Shown here piece after piece: positions 33,640 through 45,568 of a stretch of DNA of 64,000 nucleotides. The notes under the pieces are model-generated. The model searched no databases. It saw nothing but the letters and a program-made list of their open reading frames with translations, and had not been told where the DNA came from. The position numbers and the translations under genes are program-made. This DNA is from Bolinopsis microptera (Eukaryota; Ctenophora; Tentaculata; Lobata; Bolinopsidae), in contig NC_087073.1 in the NCBI RefSeq assembly GCF_026151205.1, positions 6,283,001 through 6,347,000 of the forward strand, read 5' to 3'. Each line of letters opens with the position of its first letter. The first letter of the stretch is position 1.

Positions 33640-36600
33640 AAACCATATTTTTGACAAGTGTTTAACCAATAACCAATCTCCAGTGCAGCATCGACCAATC
33701 AAAACCCAGAATGGCTATACCATGTGTAAAACGAATATGGTTCACTTTTTCAAAAGCATCCACATCTATAAAAATTAAAAACCTAATAATATGTAAGTTA
33801 ATTAAAGTTAAACTACTAGAAGCCACGGCCTTCAAAGTTCAAAGTGAGGTTATCTTTGTCATACTTATACAACCAAATAAATAAATGAAAGGGAACAGCA
33901 AAATGTAAAGTAACAAAACAAAATAACGGAATGCGCCGATAACTTAGGCCTCGGCAAAGGCCTAGACTAGGCACATTTTTGATCTTTGTTATCAGTTTAT
34001 ACTTAATATACTTTATACTTATATGACCGGATAAAGGAACAAAAGAAAATAATAAATAAGACGACACAATGAAGTAACACAATATGTTATAAAACAGTCG
34101 AACAGAATTTCGCTTTAGCTTTAACTAATAAAATTTGAAATTAAAATAATTTGTGTTACTGTTTAGTTACTATTAGTTAGCAGAGTCAGGATTCTAGAAT
34201 CTCAAAGAGTCAGGATTCTAGAATATCCTATTTATCAAAGTATGTAATATGTATTGAAATATGTATTGAAACATACAATCAGGAGCAACCAACTCCAAGA
34301 TCGAAAGAAAACGAACTCTCGAGTTAAAAATAAACGACCCGAATTATCACAAATCGCGTGCGTCATTAACATAAAAATTCCCAAATTAGAAAATGTAAAG
34401 CGTGTAAATTCAACCGTGAGAAAAATATAAAATTGTACACATGTATAATGTACTCCTAAGTATATGCTGTCGGACACAACATGAAGTTATGTGCGCCAAT
34501 GTGAACACAGCCCAAGTTCTTAATCGTTTACAAATTTGCTCGAATAGTGAATTAGGATACAAATTCAAAACCAAACCTAATAGTTATACTTATCATCCCT
34601 TGCTCGAATGAAAATACAAAACCAAACACCTGATCCTATTTAACGGGCAGGGCACAGCTCATTGAACTGAGGTTAGAAGTATAAATAATTTATATAATTA
34701 TTGCGACAAATTCTTGCAGAATGCAGCTCAGGTACATGGCTTTTGAATATATAATTATACATTTTCATTCGGCCATCATCTAATAGTAATAAATGTACAA
34801 CTTATAATTTGGTATTCCCCGCTTACAGTTACTACACGGTGTTATACCACATAAAATGTGACTATCAGAAAAAAATAACAAACAGTTAAACTTAAAGAAG
34901 GAGCAGTTGCTAAAAGCTTTTCATCACATAGTTGATAGAGTGTTCCTACTGAATCGCTCGCCCAAATAAAAAATCGTGTGTCTGTGAAAAGGCCCTGAGG
35001 GTATAAAAGCAACGTTGTTCGATGTATTTTTGGACGCTAATTCCGAATCGCCCCCATGACGTAGGGCTAAAATGCTTCTGTGAAGAGTTATGGGCAAAAA
35101 CCAGTTTTGGTCACGTTTTGTTCGGCTGCAAAACCGTAAAAAAGGTTTTTAACGTGATGATTTTTTGGCGTACGAAATAATATAAGCTCACATAATGTTA
35201 ATGTGCATGGAATTTATGCACACCAAGTTTTGAGATAGGCTTTAAAAAGGTTTCATTAGATTTTTAAAAGACTCGGGTACGCTTGTTGCTTTTTCCGATT
35301 TGTACCATTATCGCTACAATTTGTAACTGATCAAGCTATACACATATTCCTTTGTCAAATAGGGATTCGGTCTGGGCTCCTGGTCACAAATGTGTTATTA
35401 AAACTACGTTCAAAGCACGACATTTGTGCCCAACTCCAAAGAAATCGTTATCCTGTCTGGAAGGTAAGAACTAAGAAAAAAACAGGAGCCAGAACCTACA
35501 TTTTCGAGACAGGCGCGGAGATCAAACATGAACATGTTGTTTTGTTAGTAGGTTCGTGGGAAACAATGTCACAAATTTGGCCAACTTAATTAAACAGGCG
35601 CAGCGCCCGGATAATCATGACACTGTCCTGGCGGAGAAAGAATTTAGATGAATATAAAAACAGCAACATCGCAGATGGTTCTAACAATACCATCGGCAAA
35701 GGCACAGTGACCACTTACCTGGCCCTAGCCTTCAGTATTTTATATAAATACATCCAAGTACGCGGGGCCGTGATGCTAAGGTTACAATTCCCGATCCCTG
35801 ACGGCCATAGTTTAAAAGGATATTAACTGGTCCTTGCTCAGACAACGCATTAGTATAGTACACTTTTGTAATACTCCTAATGATCAACCGAGAGAAGACA
35901 AAGCAATCCCAATGACCTGAGCGACAATATTGAAAGACACTAAATAAAATGTTCTGTTTTCCAAACGGTGATGATTGTTGTTATGCTGCTTTATGTGCAG
36001 GATCTGGAAGATCTGGTGGAGACTGACTACCTAGTAGTAGTGGAGATTACCTAGTCATTTCTCAGTGGTAGACGGAATAGTTAACCTCGTAAATCGTTCA
36101 CATTAGTGATATGGTACATATCGTACTGAGCCCTAAATCATAATATTCATTTTGACTGTATAATGCACCTGATAGAGTTTATAAATTAGAACACTTGTGG
36201 TCTAGACAGAGCTGAACAACAAGGATAATTCCAGCTACAAGCTTCAAGACGAAAATTTAGCTAACTAATCGGCGCGAGACACCAAACCATTGTTGTGGAG
36301 GTTAGAGTGGTCGCTTAGGGGGATTGTGTCATGATCGATTATCCTGGCAGTAACTCTAAAGTAAAACTTGATATCAAAATGGAGCAGACGTTAATTTAAA
36401 ATATGATGCCAAATTGTTCTATTTACTTCTGTAATATGTGAATTTAACAATGAACAAAATAGAAGATAATTAGAATTGGTATTTAAATCATTCGTCATTG
36501 CACTAAAAGATTTGAAACAAACTTGAATTAGGATAGGTCACCGATCATTATGGAATGAGACAGTAGTCCTGGTCTTAACACCTTATAAATTATCATTCAT

Positions 36601-36856
36601 GAATCGAATGAGACGGTCGTTTGATATGTTGATATCCTCATCATAGATATGAGAACGGTGCCTATTTAACAACTGCCATATCCATACACACGGAAACTGA
36701 TAAACACTGAATCTTCTCCTGAAAATAATCACCATTTGATTGCCAACAATAAAAAACATAATACTATCATGGCACAGTCAAGTTGTAAGCAGGTTTGCCA
36801 AACATATTTTAACATATTTTATCCTGTATATTATGCACATTGTCTAATGCAACCTA

Positions 36857-36885
36857 CTGGCTGGTGAGTAGAACTCACCAGCCAG
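36857..36885. repeat. Perfect 13-bp hairpin with 3-base loop
   Basis: CTGGCTGGTGAGT is followed by AGA and then its exact reverse complement. Confidence 0.85.
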
Positions 36886-37708
36886 CCAATTAGAAGCAAG
36901 AATGTTAATGAACTAGTTGTCACATTGTTGTACTGTTAGCTCCTATTGTAATAAGTATGGATCTGAGTACGTTTTAATAACATTAAGACGCTTGTGTTGC
37001 ACAAGTATACCACATGTACCTGTAATCTGTATAAGTACAGGTACAAGTATAAGTGCAGGTACGAACAGTGAACTGTTTATTTCTTTACTTGCGATCTTAA
37101 AATCACTCGTTTTGTGATCGATATAAGAACTATCTGCATTATTGATATGATGCATATAATCACATGTAAGCAATGAGTGAACAGCTCGCTCAGCAAATGA
37201 TCTCCAGAATGGAGGAGAGCTATGGTGGTGCGGTGTTTACTGTTTGTTTTGACAGCAAATCAAGGATCACTTGAATGATGATGTGAGCTGATTGGTTAAT
37301 CTCTGTCACGTGACAAAACAAACTTTCGTCACCTCTCCACCATTATAATTGAACCATTCAGCGATGCTAATCACCGATGGCCGTCACATGACACATACAA
37401 GGTTCAAGTTTGGTTAATTGTTCCGACTTTTAACCTTTCGACGTTGACGAACCCGATATGATTCTTCTAAAACATATATGATAATCCTTTGATGATATTA
37501 GTGAAGGAGAGAGACCTGTGTGCAAATAGGGCTTTAAGGGATCCTCAACTTAGAAATAATGGAAAAGTGGAATTAAAACTTACAGACAGAAAATTTGAAA
37601 CAGTAGACTGGAAAACAATCTGTGTTAATCGAGCAGCGGTTAACAGAGTTCCTCCAAACTAATAAAATATGTTGATTGAAAATTAGTTAAAAAGGGTGTT
37701 TTATCTAA

Positions 37709-37766
37709 ATTCATAGCAGGGGGCATTCTTAATTACAATTTGTAATTAAGAATGCCCCTGCCCCCT
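37709..37766. repeat. Palindrome flanked by G and C runs
   Basis: GCATTCTTAATTACA pairs with TGTAATTAAGAATGC across a three-base loop. Outer arms TAGCAGGGGG and CCCCCTGCTA pair with a small extra loop. Confidence 0.8.
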
Positions 37767-40700
37767 GCTAAGAATTTTTCAGTAATACAAACAGCAAGCA
37801 GCACCCAAGAATAACTTGGCAATATAACACTACAGAACAAGGAACTCCAGAGAAATTAGAAAAAAAGTTGTTCATCACCAGTACTATAATACGGGTGACG
37901 TTATAATGGTAATGTAAATACATAAGGCTAGGTGAGACTGATATAAAGAATAATAACTAAAAACTGCAAATGTCACATGAAGTTAGCAAAACACAAGATT
38001 GTTTTTGACAAATGACAGCGATTCGAGGGCTTGATTGATCAATTCAGTGCACGCTGATCAGTCAATACCATCTGTCACGGGACTCAACAAGCTTCCTCCA
38101 CATAACTACACATGTGTCAATTAGGAGGTAGGTATTAGCCTGATAAAACTTCCTCGCAATCGATTACAAGATCAAAAGCTGTGCGGTCGCCGTGCGCTGG
38201 TCCGGTGGCCGTTCTTCAATTAAATCCTCATTACCTGCCCAGATATTTCTAATATTGACACTTTAATTACATCTGAGATAATTCCAATTAATTGGTAATC
38301 AGAGCAGCTGCTCGCCGGTAGGAGATGATATAGTCTAATTTACTAATGAATAGTTGTAATAAATATATACTAATTAACTAATTAGTAGTTGTAATAAGTA
38401 CTTATAGCTACGTACTTGTAGCTCTTACTAAAGTTTGCTTTAAACACAGTAGTGACTATGTTAGAAGGAACTATGTGACCTGTGATTACATCACAGCAAC
38501 TACCAGTGAGGCAGGTGAAGAGTACGCGTGCTCTACAAAATGGTGGGGAAATTGATTGGATTAATTAATATAAGGAAAGATCATCAGGTTGGAAGAGAAA
38601 TTAACTGATAAATATAAATATTATTTTGATCCTGAATTAGTTCGGAACAAACCGATGAAACAAAGCCTAGCGGAATAAGTGACCGGACAAAAACAGTAAG
38701 GAAAAATAATTGGGAACGTAATTAACATCAGGGTATGGGGGTTAAGGAATGTTCTAACGTTTATAAATTGGTGCAACTGCGGTGAATCTAAATCTATGGC
38801 TATCACGATGATTTCCACAAACAAAATAACGGAATAACTCGTGCAGGCAGGCAGCCGCTGGGAGAAGTTTAAAGTAAGCAGAGAGGACGAATCCTACTAG
38901 GAATCCCAGTATTCTGTGTGTGGAGGGACGAATTAAAGGCAAGTATTGTACTTGTAAACTATGACGAGAACATGTGAATTATGGTAGACCCAGTACTGTC
39001 TAACATGACCATTAGTATTGGTAGGTAATACCTTCCGCTACCATAGTAATACCTCGGTTAGTTACCATCGGTAAAATAGTAGCGCTCTAGGAGGTCATAA
39101 GTCGAAGTACACAATAAAGGGTGGTATGGAGCCTGGAGGAGCACGTGTAATTGATCGCGTGTAATTGATCTGCAGTACGTGTAATTGATCATGTGTAATT
39201 GGTATGCAGTACGTGTATTTGGCAAACCAACCTAGCCGTTACATATATTAATAGGCCACAAGATGCAAATTGACGAACAAGCTGATTAAAAATGCCAGCT
39301 ATGTAGCCCGCGGTTATAAATATAATACAGTTTAAAACGATCAACATTCTAAGTAAAGATTGCAATGTCACTGTTATGTAGGTATGTATTAAAGAAGATT
39401 AACTGTACGTTGGATTCAGGATTTAAACATTAAATATGACAAGAATTGGCTTCGGGCTGCTGCATGCTGGGAGTCGCCTTTATGATAGAGAGACAACGTG
39501 GAACTGGAAGTAATGGAGAGTTTTCTTCAAAGGGTTTGCACTTCCAAACGGTCAAGAAAGTGATACTGCAGCTAACAAATACCAATTTTACTACCACAGG
39601 CTGCTCAGTATCTTAACACATGGCAAACATATTAGTTTTTAGTGACGTGAAATCAAATCACAGACAATAAAACACCCGCTAGCAGCGCAGGGGTATTGTC
39701 TCGGTTATCAACACCGGACAACATACAATAAAACACTCACTACATAAAAACAACGTAAAACGAAGTAATTATCGTCAGAAATCTCTTAATTGAGCAGGAG
39801 AGTAATTTCACGAATTTCTCAACAAAGGCTGAAAATTCCATCAAGCACTCTGCAGATTCGCAACCGCCTACAAGCCCTAACGAAAGGAATAATCACCATT
39901 TTTTTCGTAAGCAATCCTGAATAATTCGACAACGTCAAACTATGCCTCCTCGGAGAATCTAGCATCTAGAAAAAAGGGCAGTTTGCAATACTCACAGTCA
40001 CAACTACAAGTAAAGACCGGAGGTTGACTAGCGGCGCGCGTTACATACAGTAACACGGTGCGCGTTACAGTTACACCGGATAAGTGGGACAGGTCAGGTG
40101 AGAGACTGTCAGTCGAGATCAGCGAGTCTGCAGGATTAGATTGAGGTATTTTACAGGTCAACTTGGACCGAAACACGTAATGTTAACCCAGTTCAACGCT
40201 GCTTTTTTGCAGAATGTGAAGTTTTGCCAGGAGGTGAAGGAAGCCGGAGAGTGAATGTGACGACCGAGTGCAGCGCGAGTTCGTATTACTATTCTGTTAC
40301 TGTACACTCGCTCTGTAGTCACTGGTTTTAACAACAGTCCTGAACCATCGAACAAGTTATATTATCTAGTGGCATTGCACTGATTACTGAAGGGTATCAG
40401 TTTCATTGTTCTTTTTACTGGTAGATTCTGAAGTCTTTATCATTACGAACCTGGTGGCCGTAACAGCGAGAGGAGAAATTCCTTCAGCTGTGAACAATAG
40501 GATTCTATGGTGGCCGGTGATTTTCAAATATTAACCGTTACCTAATAACTTAAACAGTTAGATCGTCTTGAGACATGAAAGTTTCTGAAAGGATCTAAAA
40601 CGGCACAGAAGACAACATAAGTATCTCTAAACAAACAATAGTAGTGCTTCTCTGAAGTAGAACTAGAATAGTATCTAATTCTAAAGTGCATGGGTATTGG

Positions 40701-43234
40701 GTAGTACCTAAAGTTCGTGGATAGAAAAAACTTTAACCTGGCCTGGTGTCCTTGCTGCCTGCACAAGAGCAATTCTAACTGCACATCTAAATTTTTGTGA
40801 ACAAACTGATATGAATCCTATTTGCACAAAATTGTATGTTATCTGCACACCAAACCTTTCTCGAGGCATACTAAAGTGACTGTCATAATATACTGAATAA
40901 AATAAACCAGCTCAATGAAAAATTATCTTGCTAAAAGTTTCATTCAGGCTGGTCAGTGTTATAGTAATGAGGACGAAAGAGACAGTGGTTAGTTAAAAAA
41001 GAAAGAGACACGTTGAAGCTTGTAGACGTAGTTCAATAAACATGTACACAGTAGAGATATAGATATATAGAGACGTGGCCGTGGTGATGACTGTGATCAG
41101 TAGCAGCTCCTGATTTGCCTGAATGGAATGTACTCAAAGGGAGGCTATATTGAACAAATTATCTCCTCCCACACTCGCCAGCTCATACAAATTAATCTTC
41201 ATAACTACAGTGTAATTATTTTAGATTGTCGGTATTGTTTGGTGAGCATTGGGTGAACTATCCTTGAATGGACATGCTACAGAATGGTAAGGTTAGGTTG
41301 GAAACAGCGCGCTGTTTGCAATTTGGGAGACTAATGACTCAATACCTGCTGCAGCATATTTCAATTTGTCTTTAATTCCTGTTTAATTCACCTGTTCAAT
41401 ACGTGCCAACTACTTGGCAACTCATCAGACTGTAATTAATTTCCCCAGACTAAAGAAAGCGCAGACTAAAAGAAGTGGTTATAAATGGCACGTTCTCATG
41501 TTCTTTTAATGAAATTGGCACAAACTACAAGCAACTACGAGGAGAGACACAGAGAGAGAGCTGACGACACTAGTTACAGAAAATATAACCACAAGTAATC
41601 CTTTGTCAAGTGAGAAACACTCTTGCGAGGTTGACTACTTTATTGTTTACTGGGCTAATTACTAATTTATCACTTAGATAGGGACTACTTCAATGGTAGA
41701 GGGTTGTCTTGATAATTATACAGGGTAAGCAAGTCCACAGCCCTCTGTAAGGGGGTACGGGAAGCTTTTTAAATTGTGCGAGAGGGCGTGCCCCTGATCA
41801 ACTGAATTTGAATTGCAAGACGGGCTAAAGATTATATGTTTGGAATTTAAGGACCATCACATTCCGCAACTCAAACACGTTTAGTTGGCACTGTGCCAAT
41901 GGCACATCTCCAATCTCCTGATTAACAAGGCAGAAAATAGTGGGGCAAAGAAATCGGTCAGTTTTATACTCGTAATTTTAATTAAACTTTAATTTGAACA
42001 TTGTTTAAGCCAAATTAGTTAAATTGCACCATTTGTTGTTGCTTTTTATTATTTTTTAGTACTGTCCTTATTAATTCAATAAGGACACGTACAATAAGGT
42101 TAGAGGATAGGGTAAATCGAGAGATGGCGACATCGTCAATAAGCTGGTAATTTAAACTAAATAATTAAACCTGCATTTCGTCAATTTCAAAGTGAATGTA
42201 ATCAGAATTTAACATTAATATTGGGGCACCCCAAAACAAAGTTTAAATATTAATACGATACCCCAGATATAATGACTTCCATGACCAAGATTACCTTGAT
42301 TGGGTCACGGTTGAACGGTAAAATAGGTCTGTGATTATAAAACGATCACAATATAGAAAATCTAATAAATTACTAAACATTTTCGAAATTAAAAGAGTTA
42401 CAAAACTTCAGTTCGACTCAGATCACTGCACTTTGGCAAGATACCCTCAGTTTTTTGTAAGAATTGTATCTCTTCAGCCGGATACCAGTTTTCAATATTA
42501 CCAGTTTAAAAAACCAATTTTTCGACAGTTTTGTTTTTGCAAAAGCTTTTCTTGAGACCAATTTATAAAGGAAAATGAAACTCTGCCCTGCAACTTATAT
42601 GTGCGGTGTCAACTCCAAAATACGGGAAGTTTAAATTATGATATTTATGACACCATCTCAAATTTTCAAATTTTGTGGTTCGAAGTTTCAGCATAAATGA
42701 GGGTAGGACGTAGTCAAAATTTGATATGACTCATTTGGTAGATTTAAACAGATGCTCGTCAATAAAAGCTAGTAAGTTGCAGCACTCATGCAGGGAATTT
42801 CCGGAGAATAGATTACGATTTCCGGAATACACTTGCACTATGAAATAGCAAATATTTTAAAAACTCAAGGTTTTTCGATTTAAAAAAGGCTTTTTTTCTC
42901 CAGGTTCAATAATGCAGACTTACTTATGTCACGCACAAATGCAGACACTTCGATACTAAGAAACATCGCGACTACATAAATCATATTATAGGACGCGTCC
43001 GGAGTCCGGACGTGGTCATTTTGATTAAGCAGCATTGTTAAAGGAGTCATAGTAATAGTAATAGTCATCAGTCACGCAGGATGGTTCTTTTATCTTTCCT
43101 ATTGATACAATGAATGTCAAATGTTGGAGTAGTTCGCTGTTTATTATTATTTATGATACAATGAAGTTTGTCTAGACTACTAGTAAAGTGTACTTTGCAC
43201 AAAATCTCTGGAAGGCGTAGACGACATCTTACTA

Positions 43235-43896
43235 CCTTAAGAACAACAAATTTAGTCTACCATAAATTTAGTCAAACTTTTTACTAAAATTGTTGTAAAC
43301 CAAATTTCATGAGACTAAATTTTTCGGCGACTAATTTTAAAGCAGACCAAAATTTCAGTAGATCAAATATGACATGAATATTATTAAGCTAACATTGTTT
43401 ATAATTAATATATGACATCACCGTTCCTACTGCACAAAACCGTACCAAAGTCCTATTGCATTTAAACTCAAAGGGTTAGAACTCCTCTTGGACAAATTTT
43501 TAATCGATCCATCCCAATGCTTGCTCTGTTGAAACGGCTGAAGGATCATAATAATCATATTGACATGAACTACGTCGTTCCGACAAAAATGGTAAAGTCG
43601 AAAAAGGATGAAAAAGAAACTGAACAGTTTACTGAAGAACTTAGTGATACAGAGTCACAAACTCTGGATCTGATGTTATTGAAATTCCTGAGTAATGCAT
43701 TGCAGCTTAATTTGTAATTTTCGGCGGGGTAGACTAAATTTGTAAGGTAAATGAAATGGTAAATGGTCTCGAAAAGTCGAAAAATGTGACTAAAATTGTT
43801 GTAGACTAAAAATTTGCGAAATTTATGACTAAAATTATGGTAACCAAAATTATGGTAACCAATTTTTATTGTGAACCAAATTTATTGGCCCTAAGG
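43235..43896 (+). mobile_element. DNA transposon remnant, CCTTAAG...CTAAGG family, copy 2
   Basis: It starts CCTTAAGAACAACAAATTTA and ends TTATTGGCCCTAAGG, with TA on both flanks. At 662 bp it is longer than copy 1 and keeps more of a coding tail (near 43465-43690: RTPLGQIFNRSIPMLALL, then a Lys/Glu-rich stretch and ELSDTES). The frame then shifts relative to copy 1. A transposase end is likely; the superfamily is unknown. Confidence 0.7.
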
Positions 43897-44989
43897 TATA
43901 TATAAACCTGTACATATGTACATATATGCTTATTTATACATCCCTACCATTTTACTGACACCACGGCATCAACTTTAACACGACGTTCCGCAAAAACCGT
44001 AAAAGATATAGAACTTAAACTTTTTTGACTGGTTCAAATGCTTTAATGGCCTTCAAATGAGCAGGTTAAAATAAAAAATTGGCCAAGGAATAAGAATTTT
44101 AGTGCCCAAAAACGCAAATTAAATAGGTAATAATTATTTTAGTCTCTTGAGTCTTGACACCACTTAAGGGTTAAGTTAGACGGGTTCCTGCTAGTTTTAA
44201 TAATGCTCATAGAATATTTAGCTGGTATCGTTTTTGTCATGAAGTTATAAGTATCAGGTAGGTTAAAAATAAAATTTTCAGAAAGTTGTACACTCAAATC
44301 GTGACTAAAATATAAAAATTTCAAGAGTTTCTTACAATAAAACTGAGTGCACCAATCGATAAATTACCCTAAATTTGATCTAGAAAACAAAAGAACACAC
44401 AGAACAGTATTACAGTGATATGCTGCCCGAGCGGAATTCACTTTTACCTAGAGTAACGTTAATCACTACACTTCTTCCTTTGCTGTTCTCCAACTGAAAA
44501 GAAGATCTTTACTCTTTAGTGCTCGTTTAAAAACACCAATTTGGGTTAGTCTCATTACCATAAATAAATGACAATGTCGTTGGTAGTCGGTAACTAAGGA
44601 TAAAAAGGCAATTATAAAGCTACAGATGGCAAAGAACTTTCGCTTTGGCTGTGAAGTAGTTTCACTTTCGCTGTGAAGTAGTTTCTATAGGTTACGTAAC
44701 CGGTTACATGGAGAAAGAAATGATAAAAACTTCAAGTCTAATGTAAATTTGAATTCGATCTAATCCATCAAACAAACTCATCATTGAGTAATGAGTATTG
44801 ACTTCTTTTATTTAAAAATTATAGTAAACAGAGTACTTGTAGTTACTAATTGAAGGTTTCAGTACAGGTTTAATCAGTGTATTGGTAGTCAGAAGTGGCG
44901 GAGGTTTTCACTATAGACAGCAAATAGACAATTTTGGATGAGACGCAGATTTAAAAAGTTCCGATGTCAGACATTCGTCAATAAGTTTT

Positions 44990-45475
44990 GTATTCTTGTG
45001 TAAATTTGTATTGATCCCGTTTGAAGCGACAAGGGCCGGGGTCGTTCACATATTACATAATCATTTTTTGGAACATTTTTACCCCCCCCCCCCCTCCTAC
45101 GTAATCAGTTTTACACAGAGCTATTGTGTCAAAATTACGCTAGCGTAATCATTCGGAACCCCCCCCCCCCCCCCCCTCAGCTGATTACGTAATATGTGAA
45201 CGACCCCCAAGGAAAAATGCTCTTATTAGAAAAGGAATTACTCAACGTTTCAGTGTTACAGCATCGTATTCATGATCTCAAATTATTCGTTTAAATATAG
45301 TAGTGTTGAAAGTATCGAGTTTTCAATACTTTCAACACTACTATATAACAAATAATTTGAGATCATGAATACGATGTTGTAACATTGAAACGTTGAGTAA
45401 TTCCTTTCCTGATAAGAGCATTTTTCCTCGCATCAAACGGGATCAATACAAATTTACACAAGAATACATTGCAAC
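44990..45475. mobile_element. Foldback element interrupted by a MITE
   Basis: The outer arm TTGTATTGATCCCGTTTGA (about 45006) matches the reverse complement near 45434-45452. The inner arms (AAATGCTCTTATTAGAAAAG, ACTCAACGTTTCAGTGTTAC and ATAGTAGTGTTGAAAGTATC) match 45313-45425 in reverse. The copy at 45038-45207 is inserted in the left arm only. Right-arm DNA around 45330-45395 is related to the small insertion at 58366-58499. Confidence 0.82.
45038..45207. mobile_element. MITE of the GGGGTCGTTCACATATTA family, copy 3
   Basis: The ends are GGGGTCGTTCACATATTACA and GTAATATGTGAACGACCCC, with two C runs inside. CAAGG at 45030-45034 and 45208-45212 could be the target duplication, leaving GCC unexplained at the left. 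It interrupts the foldback element and so is younger than it. Confidence 0.85.
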
Positions 45476-45568
45476 CATGCGAATCATGAACAATATTCCA
45501 ATCCGGATTTTTCAATAAGTTTTGTTTACTGTTTTACTTTTAAAAAAGTGCCCTCAATGTCCTCTTAC

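Larger units (their letters stand above)
28540..44989. other. Gene-poor 16-kb region upstream of ARRDC
   Basis: No gene was recognised. The region is AT-rich and contains several short-loop palindromes, a 26-bp-TIR MITE, a 22-bp tandem repeat, short direct repeats (GAGTCAGGATTCTAGAAT twice at about 34167-34222; GTGTAATTGATC several times at 39146-39190) and a DNA-transposon remnant. It may hold ARRDC regulatory DNA and the missing last exon of ILVBL. Small open frames, such as the one at 35392-35589, could not be tied to any family. Confidence 0.45.

Noticed and set aside
33458-33702. Repetitive Leu/Pro/Ser/Val-rich small proteins
   Set aside because: They are translations of the 22-bp tandem repeat in three frames.
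35392-35589. Small gene
   Set aside because: The 65-residue frame has no recognisable motif or convincing splice partners.
36001-36056. Terminal exon after GTGCAG
   Set aside because: A short frame (DLEDLVETDYLVVVEIT then stop) follows an acceptor-like site, but no upstream exon was found.
41720-41760. Another CAGGGT-type MITE end
   Set aside because: Only a short start (ACAGGGTAAGC) is present, with no partner end nearby.
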